A program made the translations under genes and the position numbers. Shown piece by piece: positions 19,901 through 26,765 of a DNA stretch of 64,000 nucleotides. Each line of letters begins with the position of its first letter. The first letter of the stretch is position 1. Under the pieces are notes generated by a model that was not told the origin of the DNA, ran no database searches, and saw only the letters and a list, made by a program, of their open reading frames with translations. This DNA is from Paenibacillus tyrphae (GTDB lineage Bacteria > Bacillota > Bacilli > Paenibacillales > NBRC-103111), in contig NZ_JAMZAW010000007.1 of the NCBI RefSeq assembly GCF_024158745.1, positions 1-64,000 on the forward strand, given 5' to 3'.

Positions 19901-21090
19901 TCGATCTGGAACCATGTCCCCGGCGCTTGCGCCGCCCCGCTGGTCCATCGGGAGGACGGGATGCCGTCGATCGCCATGCCCGGCGAGGAAGTGCTGCCGC
20001 TCGACGAGGCCGTCACCTTCCAGAGCGTGCGATCGAGCTTATCCTGCGTAGTCACCGCATAGGGTGCGGACGGTGCGGAAACGTTGCCCGCCGGATCTCT
20101 CGCCCGGATTGTAAACGAATAGACGGTTCTCGGGGATAGCCCGGATACCTTATACTCTGTCGACTTTGTGGAACCGACGAAGTCCGGGCCAAGATAAACG
20201 TCGTATGCGAAGACAGCCACATTGTCCGTAGAGGCATCCCAGGACAACCGGATCTCATGGTCCGTAACGTCGGAATCTCGGATGCCGCCGGGAACGGTCG
20301 GAGCTTGGGTATCGGGCTGCATGGCGCCGTACAAGTTCAAATCATAGATCGACCACCACAGCCCGGAGCTTTTCGTCAACGTAACCCGGACATATTGGGC
20401 GGTTTGCTGCGGAAAATCGATCGTCATGACGGAAGAACTTCCCGTACCCGACGCGATCGGAGCGCTCCAATTGGCCCCGTCGTCGGACACGCTGACTTCA
20501 TACCCCCGGGGGTAATCACCAGTGGATACTCCGGCATCGAGCACCAGCCTATGATACGTTTTATCCCCCGGTCCCGTATCGATCTGGAACCACATCCCCG
20601 AAGCTTGTGCCGCTCCGCTGCTCCATCGGGTGGACAGGCTGCCGTCGACCGCCAAGGATGGCGGTGCGCCGCCGGCACTGGAAGACGCGGTGACGGTCCA
20701 GCGTCCCCGGTCCAGCGCGCCCGGCAGAACGGCGAACGGACTGCTTGGCGCCGATACGTTCCCCAATGCGTCTCTGGCCCGTACCGTAAACGTATAGCTT
20801 CCGCCCGGAGTCAGCCCGGTTGCCCAATAGTCGGATGAGCCGCTCGTGCTTCCAATCAACGCATTGCCGTTATAGACGTCGTAACCGATGACCGCACTGC
20901 CGGAGGAGGAAGCGGTCCACGCCAAATGAACCGAGGTATCGGTCCGCCAAACGGAGGTCAAATTTGAGGGGGGTGAGAGCGCCTGTGCTTCCACGACCGC
21001 AGCAGTTCCCAAGGGGAAAGGGACATGGCCGAACAACAGAAATACCACCAGCCAAAAGCTTGCCAACCCTTTCGTTATTTTCCCTGTCAA
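13987..21090 (-). CDS. Giant secreted multidomain protein with glycosidase-like core
   Basis: About 2367 residues. The preferred start is a TTG at 21090 with GGGGAGGAA upstream; it opens the signal peptide (ASFWLVVFLLFGHVPF, cut after VEAQA). An ATG 11 codons earlier has no ribosome site. In order, numbered from that ATG: fibronectin III (52-135), F5/8C or CBM32-like (138-266), fibronectin III (275-360), second F5/8C (363-492), fibronectin III (500-586) and LamG/concanavalin-like (592-805). An unclassified region of about 900 residues follows, ending in a GATase-like part (TIGIMYVNKQALLRG...FVDRGGLILKDD) as in GH42-type enzymes. A fibronectin III and two Ig/OmpL47-like domains close the protein. 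It likely binds and cuts a complex glycan. A cre-like site lies upstream. Confidence 0.85.
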   Translation of the reverse strand: MTGKITKGLASFWLVVFLLFGHVPFPLGTAAVVEAQALSPPSNLTSVWRTDTSVHLAWTASSSGSAVIGYDVYNGNALIGSTSGSSDYWATGLTPGGSYTFTVRARDALGNVSAPSSPFAVLPGALDRGRWTVTASSSAGGAPPSLAVDGSLSTRWSSGAAQASGMWFQIDTGPGDKTYHRLVLDAGVSTGDYPRGYEVSVSDDGANWSAPIASGTGSSSVMTIDFPQQTAQYVRVTLTKSSGLWWSIYDLNLYGAMQPDTQAPTVPGGIRDSDVTDHEIRLSWDASTDNVAVFAYDVYLGPDFVGSTKSTEYKVSGLSPRTVYSFTIRARDPAGNVSAPSAPYAVTTQDKLDRTLWKVTASSSGSTSSPGMAIDGIPSSRWTSGAAQAPGTWFQIDTGPGDKTYNKLVLDAGGSSGDYPRGYEVTVSDDGVNWSAPVASGTGSSSIVTISFPQQTAKYIRIALTKTSGLWWSIHELHLYGVLAPDNDPPTTPAHLTATKILDTEVDLTWEASIDNVAVVGYNVYAGSTFIGYTTATSYKAEDLAAKTAYTFTVRAKDLSGNLSPPSAPLTITTQDVIALPLVARYEMEPDPSNPMLLRDDSGFGQNGTVTSPASFEDGREGGGKALRFTGPNQAMVSSPTSPTGMLNNLSSKFTITAWIKPDDLNGHLPIVTKRDANWKGSTFYLRLTGNRLGFAADYGEKWYDWSFPSDSIVAGQWCHVAVTFEKHVGIKFYVNGKLIGSVDGSAVFTDALPNFVNMMLGTEWHWDPATRSMRQYGFRGSIDSLHIYAAPLTSGQIKADMANTMTTRPAEPSDFTFPLKWATFRLVRYDMPNGLFTNGSAKIHQTAVRKEGPDAVDWPRIKLHIPQADQTKSTIEPFADAAEIKTDILLQREPESMPLLQQPYDNVLQPGNHWVRGVQWRWGQTYMYTSDRTARTWAWDYELWTFPVKIAGAEPGAVKNVVLKADGAEIYNSGANVYDSLTLLLPQNEEGKPYELWVDGRGPVRFDAGLQPIEAGNPKDVPMAFALNVPGSGPAITVKSLDRPETFPNQAVWDADTAALSEAKPATPGYVPDRSSITRHLGVDVPRSPETINFIYMSHGMSSGGFYHSEHKKVASMYQTLGSIEEYADYVSDTGYDRVFEFSNFTDADSPVSQEKMAAALEKRGVQFGFVPLTDINGIDMRNANLAFYAYNLPDYRAPLYRNVQLSLQRFQVYPNMTGMSIGADNADYVPYWDWAPPIPNRPWGMAYTEFQRARGLPLTTPIAPSVQGWYQPKAHEYFANASKPFLDYIDRYDETFKQYGYFVKAVSEVNDGYLTTTGSFGSSPGVGGHGGWPWGTVPAKPMHEQMPIQTGYDWNELSTSKPMHVVALLDRLRSYYPNKTTWATPDDFSLFFGKMDREKAYALALTRGIQAIGTNVLPNNKGDLAKPQMIAEQKELYSWIRKYGGAYAMTEPTPTIGIMYVNKQALLRGIVGKEPTDEDLLKGSHEGKVSEAMFFTHAAGWASKVITPEELKRGLPSSIKAILLVGLNNFDDSWHWYDGMTGELQGFVDRGGLILKDDESVSPVPSVATGMQVRSYLKQSDTDQTNLLLERNADNIAKLKTAMTPVAQPVAVTDSRTIWAIPARSGDTQYVTVVNQKHDQPDESQHLIGQTGSITWNTERPIYDVRKGRKLTVQEATYVDLRNEGFQWYALPPAEVKVPSVTVTKGDSGFYEAFCSVRNPDPMTGIPVELTVRHAASGDTATVYSATGLTAKLPLKDSDQPGTYTVTVKELLSGLSSGTQVVIQGAQEAAPRSPVKLYREEGIREFAERTDVPLTVALTAAQNNDPAMVEQANRLVQYYRSEGRQVRLGLAEPNGAVTGLQEYKSSYVKYPQWKTIESDLVLLGNTSNNVLLLDQARGYLLFEQGGNLSAGEAAVSYANSPFVGEYHAVNIIANDLSGIKAAVNTLIGLPPAALKAPKFVTASRISDTGVELAWTESDDDALGYAIERRDNGDAEWQRIGYVSSGVTSFNDSRLTPDKMYAYRLKAFNLAGASDYSEPIRVITTSQGDAGPELTRIETDGVTGEGKFNNKTVAVTFVVGDRVKITKYKLNNNAWKTVTGAVYIADEGIHTLQYYSEDKSGNVERTKRAVIGIDKKAPVTVANVPRGWKNTPQLVQLRASDNLSGVAKTLYSVSNGMPGSGPGGNVSVTNNVYGNVYGDYTVTTNVYGNVYGNYSIANNVYGNVYGDYTVTTNVYSDSKMVEAEGSVVPVTLEGINTIRYYSIDAAGNKESVKTAVVTLDYTPPKIELVTPLSFNRSEPVRVKLQISDALSGVSQSTVTFNGRARGTSFVLNPYSLPAGDYALVVKSSDRAGNNSEKTFVIRILDR
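14382..14520 (-). repeat. 42-bp tandem repeats encoding NVYGNVYG-type units
   Basis: About 3.3 units of 14 codons each: NNVYGNVYGDYTVT, TNVYGNVYGNYSIA, NNVYGNVYGDYTVT, then TNVYSDS. The DNA repeat of 42 bases is imperfect. It is inserted in an OmpL47/Ig-like domain between LSGVAKTLYSV and the strand VVPVTLEGINTIRYYSIDAAGN. Confidence 0.9.
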
Positions 21091-21123
21091 AGCGGATTCC
21101 TCCCCATACAAAGTTTGTGACAT

Positions 21124-21137
21124 TGACAGCGTTTACA
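21124..21137 (-). promoter_or_regulatory. cre-like CcpA site ahead of the giant gene
   Basis: On the minus strand the sequence is TGTAAACGCTGTCA. It matches the catabolite-responsive-element consensus TGNAARCGNWWWCA with one mismatch. It lies 34 bases upstream of the TTG start, where bound CcpA would block transcription. Confidence 0.55.
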
Positions 21138-21177
21138 AAACAGGCGGTTTCATCACAAATGTTTTGGGCACCCCCCT

Positions 21178-21225
21178 TCAAAAAGAGGAACATGCAGGGC
21201 GGGAAGCCGGCCGCCTCCCGCCCTG
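21178..21225 (-). terminator. Terminator after the first binding-protein gene
   Basis: CAGGGCGGGA (21195-21204) pairs perfectly with TCCCGCCCTG (21216-21225), and a T-rich tail (CCTCTTTTTG) follows on the minus strand. It separates the ABC operon from the giant gene. Confidence 0.75.
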
Positions 21226-21261
21226 TGGGAACAGCCGGACAGACATGCTGCTCAGGGAATC

Positions 21262-22908
21262 TTATTTATTGGAATACAATTTCACGGCGTCTTCGCCGAA
21301 TTTATATAAATCCTCCAGCATAAATGCTTTCGGCTTATTCTCCGCGTACCACTTGGCGTAGAAATCGTCCACCCGAGTGCCGCCGGCCTTTTCCCATAAC
21401 TCCTTCGCGTCTTTGTAGGCCTGCTCCGCCGTATAGCCGCTTCCGCCGACAACCGCCTTAATCCATATATCCTTGAGCTGCTGATCGGAATTTTTGACGA
21501 TGATGGCAAGCTCCTGCGGCAGCACGGGCAAGTATTCCGGCTTCAGGGTAGGGATCGGCCGCTCTCTCGAAACGTAGGCGGCATTGGCCTGCAGCGCCAG
21601 CTCGCGCAATTCCTTCTGCGCTTCCGTCTTCTGCGGCCGGAAGGAATCAAACCCGCATTTGCCGTACAGCAGCCGGGAGGCCATCATGCCAAGATCGGCC
21701 GTATACGATACTTCCTTTTTGTTCTTCTCGGCGTCCATAGGCTGCGGGCAGCCGTTCTCGTCCTTGCTCCAATGCGTGCCCTCCAAGCCGTATTGAATGG
21801 TTAACGCGTTTTCCGGTTTAATCATAAAATCGATGTATTGCATGACCGACTTCGGGTCTTTGGCGGCGACGTTCAGCACGCCGACCATCTGAATCGGGCT
21901 GCCGACCGCCGGACTGAACTGGCCGAATTCGGATTTCGGCAGCGGCAGGATCGCAAGCTTGCCGTTCGGATTGTTTTTCTTGAACGTATCGTAGTCCTTC
22001 TCGCCCGGGAAATCCTGAAACAGATACATGCCGAGCTTGCCGGAGAGGAAATCCTGCTTCGACTTCTCCCCGTTTTTATCCGTCAGGAAATCTTTGTCGA
22101 CCACACCGGCGTCAAACAGCTTTTTCTGAAACGCGACCGCCGCGGCCAAACGGTCCCACTCGTGAACGAATTTGTCGTTCTCGAAGCGCCATTGGACTTC
22201 TCCGAACCCGAACATATGCTGAATGATCGAGGGGGCATTGCCGCTCAGATTGAGACCGAACGTATCGTTTTTGCCGTTTCCGTCCGGGTCCTGGGCTGCG
22301 AACAGCTTCGCTACGTTAAAAAACTCTTCCGTCGTCTTGGGAGCCTGGAGGTTCAGCTTCTGCAGCCAGTCCTGTCGAATGTAAATGCGGTGCCCCGCGG
22401 TAAGCGGGGAAATTCGGCCGATTTCGTACATTTTCCCGTCGTCTTTGGCCGCCAATTTTTTTAACTGGGGAAACTGCTTCATCAGCTCTTTATACGTGGT
22501 GCTGTATTTCTCGATGACCTCGTCCAAAGGCATAAGCAGCTTCTGGGCATACCACTGGTTTCTGTAGCCCGTATCGTATTCCAGAATCAAATCCGGAGCC
22601 GCGGCGCTGGCGAACAGAGCGTTGAACTTCTGGAAAGATTCCCAGCGCGGAACCGGAACATATTTGACCTGAACCGGACCGTTCTTGTTGATCCATTCGC
22701 TCCAGCGGTTCTTGTCCCAATTCCCTTCTTCCGTCGGAATGTTATTCCGGTCGTAGATCGACACCGTCAGACTGCCTTTCTTTCCTTCCTGCTGACCCGC
22801 CTTGTCGTCCGGCACGCTGCTGCCGTTGCAGCCCGCCACAAGCATTCCCGCCGCAAGAACGGCAGCAGAGCTTGTCACACAGGCTTTGTTCCATCTTTTT
22901 GCTTTCAT
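21262..22908 (-). CDS. ABC-transporter solute-binding lipoprotein
   Basis: 548 residues. The signal peptide ends in the lipobox VAGC (about residue 27), so it is lipid-anchored outside the membrane. It belongs to the large LipO-type binding proteins that pair with LplB/LplC permeases for oligosaccharides. Marks are SIVTVSIYDRNN-like start, WFNKKL-type core ALFASAAAPDLILEYDTGYRNQWYAQ, and the C-terminal FYAKWYAENKPKAF. GAGGGGG lies eight bases ahead of the ATG. It is the last gene of the operon of the two permeases and is a paralogue of the protein encoded at 24888-26567. The ligand cannot be told from sequence. Confidence 0.88.
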   Translation of the reverse strand: MKAKRWNKACVTSSAAVLAAGMLVAGCNGSSVPDDKAGQQEGKKGSLTVSIYDRNNIPTEEGNWDKNRWSEWINKNGPVQVKYVPVPRWESFQKFNALFASAAAPDLILEYDTGYRNQWYAQKLLMPLDEVIEKYSTTYKELMKQFPQLKKLAAKDDGKMYEIGRISPLTAGHRIYIRQDWLQKLNLQAPKTTEEFFNVAKLFAAQDPDGNGKNDTFGLNLSGNAPSIIQHMFGFGEVQWRFENDKFVHEWDRLAAAVAFQKKLFDAGVVDKDFLTDKNGEKSKQDFLSGKLGMYLFQDFPGEKDYDTFKKNNPNGKLAILPLPKSEFGQFSPAVGSPIQMVGVLNVAAKDPKSVMQYIDFMIKPENALTIQYGLEGTHWSKDENGCPQPMDAEKNKKEVSYTADLGMMASRLLYGKCGFDSFRPQKTEAQKELRELALQANAAYVSRERPIPTLKPEYLPVLPQELAIIVKNSDQQLKDIWIKAVVGGSGYTAEQAYKDAKELWEKAGGTRVDDFYAKWYAENKPKAFMLEDLYKFGEDAVKLYSNK

Positions 22909-23006
22909 CGATGAACCCCCTCTGCAAAATATGCACTTTCTCCCTTCGGGGTTACCTCAGCAGCCCTGCCGTCGTTGCCCAAACTGCTCCCCCCTTCCCT
23001 ACATCC

Positions 23007-23885
23007 TTATCCTTTGACCGCACCGATCATGACCCCTTTGACAAAATACTTCTGCATAAAGGGGTACACCAGCAGCAGCGGAACAAGCATCACAACCACA
23101 CCCGCCGACCGGATCGATTCGGGCGTAATTAACTGCTCCAGCTCATGCTGCTGCAGGTTGTTCAAGCTTTGCAGCAGCGACTGATTCGCGATCATGTTCT
23201 GCACCATGACAGCCAGATTGTACTTCGCGGGATCGTTAATGTTGATTAACAAGCCCTGGAACGCGTTCCAGTAGCCGACGCCGTAAAACAGCGTCAGCGT
23301 CGCCAGAACCGGCATCGACAGAGGCAGGACGATCTGCATCAGCAGCCGCCAATCGCCGCAGCCGTCGATCCGGGCGGCCTCTTCGATTTCGGCCGGCACG
23401 TTCTCGAAAAACGTTTTTAGCACCATCAGATTGTAAGCGCTGATCAAGCCGGGAAGCCAGAGCGCCCAGTACGTATCGATAATGCCCAGAGAGCGGTTCA
23501 CCAGAAAGGCCGGAATGGTCGGAATCCCGAACAGCATCGTGAACACGATGGCCAGAGTGAATGCTTTTCTCGCATAAAAATAAGCTCTCGACAGCGGGAA
23601 AGCGGCCAAGATCGTGAAGACCATGCTCAAGACGACGCCGACTCCCGTGATGACCACGCTATTTTTGAAGCAGTTGACAATCGGCGTCCCGTCGATCAGC
23701 GCTTTATAGGAGTCGAGGCTGAACCCGACCGGCCAGATCCCGACGAAGCCCGAGGCGATGGCGGAGTAGTCGCTGAAGGACACCGAGACGATATTAAGCA
23801 GCGGCAGCAGACAGCTGAGGCCGGCCGCCACAAGCAGCACATTGTTCACGCAGTGAAATATTTTTTCTCCTAACGATAGCTTCAT
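23007..23885 (-). CDS. ABC sugar permease, LplC/YtcP type
   Basis: 292 residues with six predicted membrane helices. The MalG-like cytoplasmic loop EEAARIDGCGDWRLLMQIVLPLSMP (EAA motif) contacts the ATPase. The C-terminal end FMQKYFVKGVMIGAVKG is typical of this subfamily. It starts about 20 bases after the partner permease and lies between two binding-protein genes. No ATPase gene is nearby, so a shared MsmX-type ATPase elsewhere is expected. Confidence 0.93.
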   Translation of the reverse strand: MKLSLGEKIFHCVNNVLLVAAGLSCLLPLLNIVSVSFSDYSAIASGFVGIWPVGFSLDSYKALIDGTPIVNCFKNSVVITGVGVVLSMVFTILAAFPLSRAYFYARKAFTLAIVFTMLFGIPTIPAFLVNRSLGIIDTYWALWLPGLISAYNLMVLKTFFENVPAEIEEAARIDGCGDWRLLMQIVLPLSMPVLATLTLFYGVGYWNAFQGLLININDPAKYNLAVMVQNMIANQSLLQSLNNLQQHELEQLITPESIRSAGVVVMLVPLLLVYPFMQKYFVKGVMIGAVKG

Positions 23886-23904
23886 CGTCGCCCTCCTTGT
23901 TCGC

Positions 23905-24891
23905 TCACCATAACGATTGGTTGAATTTTCTCGCGATCCGGTTTGCGCCGACGACCAGAATGAGCCCGATCACGGATTCGAACAGTCCCATGGATGTCGT
24001 CAAGCTGTAAAGCCCGTTTTGGATCCCGATCGTATAAATGTACGTGCTGATGACGTTCGATACGTCCGACACAACTGCGTTCTGCAGGTTGTAGATCGGA
24101 TCGAAGCCGACATCCATGACCCGCCCCATCGCAAGAATCAGCATGATGGCCGCTGTCGGCACAATGCCGGGCAGGGTGACGTGCCAAATTTGTCTTAGCT
24201 TCGAGGCCCCATCCATGCTTGCCGCTTCGTACAGATGCGGATCGATCGAGCTCATCGCGGCCAAATAAATAATGGCTCCGAAGCCCGCATCCTTCCAAAC
24301 GTTCGAGCCGAAAAAAATCGTCAGCCAGGAGCCGGCCTGATACAGAAACGGGTACTTCGCGCCCGTCCATTGCTCCAGCAGCCCATTCACGACGCCGGCC
24401 TGAGACCCGAACAGCGTAACGACGATTCCCCCGATAATGACCCAGGAGAAAAAGTGCGGCAAATACAAAAGCGTCTGCACCGTCTTCTTCCACCACATCC
24501 TGCGCACTTCGTTCAGCATGACCGCAACCAGAATCGGGAACGGAAACCCGATCACAATGCCGAAGAAGCTCAGCAGAAAGGTGTTTTTCACAATCTGAAG
24601 CGTCTGGGGGTTGCTGAATATGATCTTAAAATTGTCCAGACCGACCCACGGGCTCCCCCAGATACCCTGCATCAGGTTATATTGCTTGAAAGCGATCACA
24701 TTGCCGAGAATCGGAATATACCGGAAGGCTACAAAAAAGGCGATGACCGGAATAAACATCAACAGTAGCGGCACATTTTGCTTCAGCCTTTTTCTCTGGA
24801 GCCTTCGGACGGTAGTATGAGCCTCGGACGGTTTCATCGGATACGACAGCGTCTGCTTTTGGATAGGATCATCCCCTTTCCCCGCTTTCAC
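23905..24891 (-). CDS. ABC sugar permease, LplB type
   Basis: 328 residues with six membrane helices. The EAA loop reads YEAASMDGASKLRQIWHVTLPGI, and the N-terminal half has the LplB-type pattern IAFKQYNLMQGIWGSPWVGLDNF. The frame can start at the GTG at 24891, whose GTGA overlaps the stop of the upstream binding-protein gene; an internal ATG 18 codons later has no clear ribosome site. It forms a heterodimer with the permease at 23007-23885. Confidence 0.92.
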   Translation of the reverse strand: MKAGKGDDPIQKQTLSYPMKPSEAHTTVRRLQRKRLKQNVPLLLMFIPVIAFFVAFRYIPILGNVIAFKQYNLMQGIWGSPWVGLDNFKIIFSNPQTLQIVKNTFLLSFFGIVIGFPFPILVAVMLNEVRRMWWKKTVQTLLYLPHFFSWVIIGGIVVTLFGSQAGVVNGLLEQWTGAKYPFLYQAGSWLTIFFGSNVWKDAGFGAIIYLAAMSSIDPHLYEAASMDGASKLRQIWHVTLPGIVPTAAIMLILAMGRVMDVGFDPIYNLQNAVVSDVSNVISTYIYTIGIQNGLYSLTTSMGLFESVIGLILVVGANRIARKFNQSLW

Positions 24892-26567
24892 GGATCTGTT
24901 CTTCCCCGGTTAAACTGCTGAATCTGCTCGTCGAAGGCGTACAAATCGTCCAGGAGGAACAGCGCGTTCTTGTTGTCCGTGTACCATTTCGCATAAAATT
25001 CGTCCACCTTCGCCCCTCCGGCCTGCTCCCAAACGGCCTTCGCTTCGCCGAGCGCCTGATCCGCCGTAAAGCCGGGACCGTTCACGATCGCCTTCATCCA
25101 AATGTCGCCGCGGACAACGCCCGTTCCGATCTGCTTCTCCACATTTTTCACGACGATCGACAAGGCGTCGGGAAGCAGCGGCAGGGTCGTAGCATTTAAG
25201 GACGGAACCGGACGCTCCTTGCTGATGTAGGCCTTCTTCGCCTGGCTGTTCAACTCGCTGAGCGCCTTATCGGTTGCCGACGGGTTTTCAATGGAATCTC
25301 CGAAGGCGCATTTTCCGAACAGCACCTCCGAGGTCAGCATGTTCAGATCGGCGGTATAGACTTCCTTCTTGTTTTTTTCCGGGTCGATTTTTTGCGGGCA
25401 GCCGTTGCTCCCTTTGCGCCAGTGCACCCCTTCGATGCCATTCTTGATGACGATGGCGTTCTCCGGCTTGACCATGAAATCGATATACTGGATGACGGCT
25501 TTCGGGTCCGCCGCTTTGGCGTTCACGGCCGCGATCATTTGCACCGGAGCCCCCAGAACCGGGCTAAACTGGCCGAACTCGCTCTTCGGAAGCGGCAGGA
25601 TGGCGATTTTTCCGTTCGGATTGTTTTTCTTGAACGTGTCGTAATCGCTGCTGCTGAGGGCCTGATGCAAATACATGCCCAATTTGCCGCTTAGAAAATC
25701 CTGCTTCGCCTTTTCCCCGTTTTTGTCCGTCAGGAAGTCTTTGTCGACCAGTCCTGCGTCAAACAATGATTTCTGGAAGGCAACGGACGCCTTCAGACGA
25801 TCCCATTCGTGCACAGCGCGATCGCTCTGGATGTCCCAATCGTTCAGACCGTGGCCGAACATGTGATTCACGATCGTGAAACCGTTTCCACTTAAGTTGA
25901 CGCCAAACGTGTCCTTTTTTCCATTGCCGTCCGGATCGCGATTGGCGAACGCTTTGGCGATTTGCAGCAGCTCCTCCGTTGTTTTCGGCGCTTCCAGCTT
26001 CAGCTTTTGCAGCCAGTCCTCGCGAATATAAATCGCGTGGTTCGTCGTCAGGGGAGTGACTCTGCCGATTTCATACAGCTTCCCGTCGTCCTTGGTGCCC
26101 AGCTTCTTGAGCAGCGGAACCTTGCTCATCAGCTCCTTGTAAATCGTACTGTGCTTGTCGATCAGTTCGTCCAAGGGCATCAGCAGCTTTTGGGCGTACC
26201 ATTGGTTGCGGTAATTCGTATCATACTCCAGAATCAAATCCGGAGCGGCAGCGCTTGCGAACAAAGCATTGAATTTCTGCAACGATTCCCAGCGCGGAAC
26301 CGGAACGTATTTGACATCGACCGGCCCGTGCTTGTTGACCCATTCGGTCCAGCGGTTTTTGTCCCAATTCCCTTCCTCCGGCGGAATGTTATTCCGGTCG
26401 TAAATGGAAACCGTAATGCTGCCTCTCTTGGGTTCCGTCTGCTGGGCCTCGGCCCCTTTCTTCGCCCCAGACGTGTCTTGGTTGTTGCATCCGGCTGCCA
26501 GCGTTCCCGCCGCCAATACGGTGGCCACGCTTAACACAACCCCTCGATTCCGCCCCTTTTTGTTCAT
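24888..26567 (-). CDS. ABC-transporter solute-binding lipoprotein
   Basis: 559 residues with signal peptide and lipobox LAAGC. It is a clear paralogue of the binding protein at 21262-22908: both share VSIYDRNNIP, EEGNWDKNRW, VKYVPVPRWES and ASAAAPDLILEYD. It is the first gene of the operon after the AraC regulator, and its stop overlaps the start of the LplB-type permease. Two binding proteins flanking one permease pair suggest two related ligands or a sensing role for one copy, which is inference. Confidence 0.88.
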   Translation of the reverse strand: MNKKGRNRGVVLSVATVLAAGTLAAGCNNQDTSGAKKGAEAQQTEPKRGSITVSIYDRNNIPPEEGNWDKNRWTEWVNKHGPVDVKYVPVPRWESLQKFNALFASAAAPDLILEYDTNYRNQWYAQKLLMPLDELIDKHSTIYKELMSKVPLLKKLGTKDDGKLYEIGRVTPLTTNHAIYIREDWLQKLKLEAPKTTEELLQIAKAFANRDPDGNGKKDTFGVNLSGNGFTIVNHMFGHGLNDWDIQSDRAVHEWDRLKASVAFQKSLFDAGLVDKDFLTDKNGEKAKQDFLSGKLGMYLHQALSSSDYDTFKKNNPNGKIAILPLPKSEFGQFSPVLGAPVQMIAAVNAKAADPKAVIQYIDFMVKPENAIVIKNGIEGVHWRKGSNGCPQKIDPEKNKKEVYTADLNMLTSEVLFGKCAFGDSIENPSATDKALSELNSQAKKAYISKERPVPSLNATTLPLLPDALSIVVKNVEKQIGTGVVRGDIWMKAIVNGPGFTADQALGEAKAVWEQAGGAKVDEFYAKWYTDNKNALFLLDDLYAFDEQIQQFNRGRTDP

Positions 26568-26732
26568 CGATCGACTTCCTCTCCGCCATGTACTTGCATT
26601 CCTCCGGGTGAAGCCGCGGGGAATGTATGCTCAATGTAGCGCTATCCGAACTGGAAAATCAATCTACAAGATTCACCCCGTTAGCCTAAAGGAAAAAAGA
26701 ACGATAAGCTTATTTCGCACCATATGCAAAAT

Positions 26733-26765
26733 GGAAAAAGCCTTCTGTCACGAAAGGCTTTTTCC
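26733..26765 (-). terminator. Terminator overlapping the AraC gene's stop codon
   Basis: GGAAAAAGCCTT (26733-26744) pairs with AAGGCTTTTTCC (26754-26765), giving a 12-bp stem with a 9-base loop. The TGA of the AraC-type gene lies in the loop on the minus strand. The descending arm supplies the T run. Confidence 0.8.
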
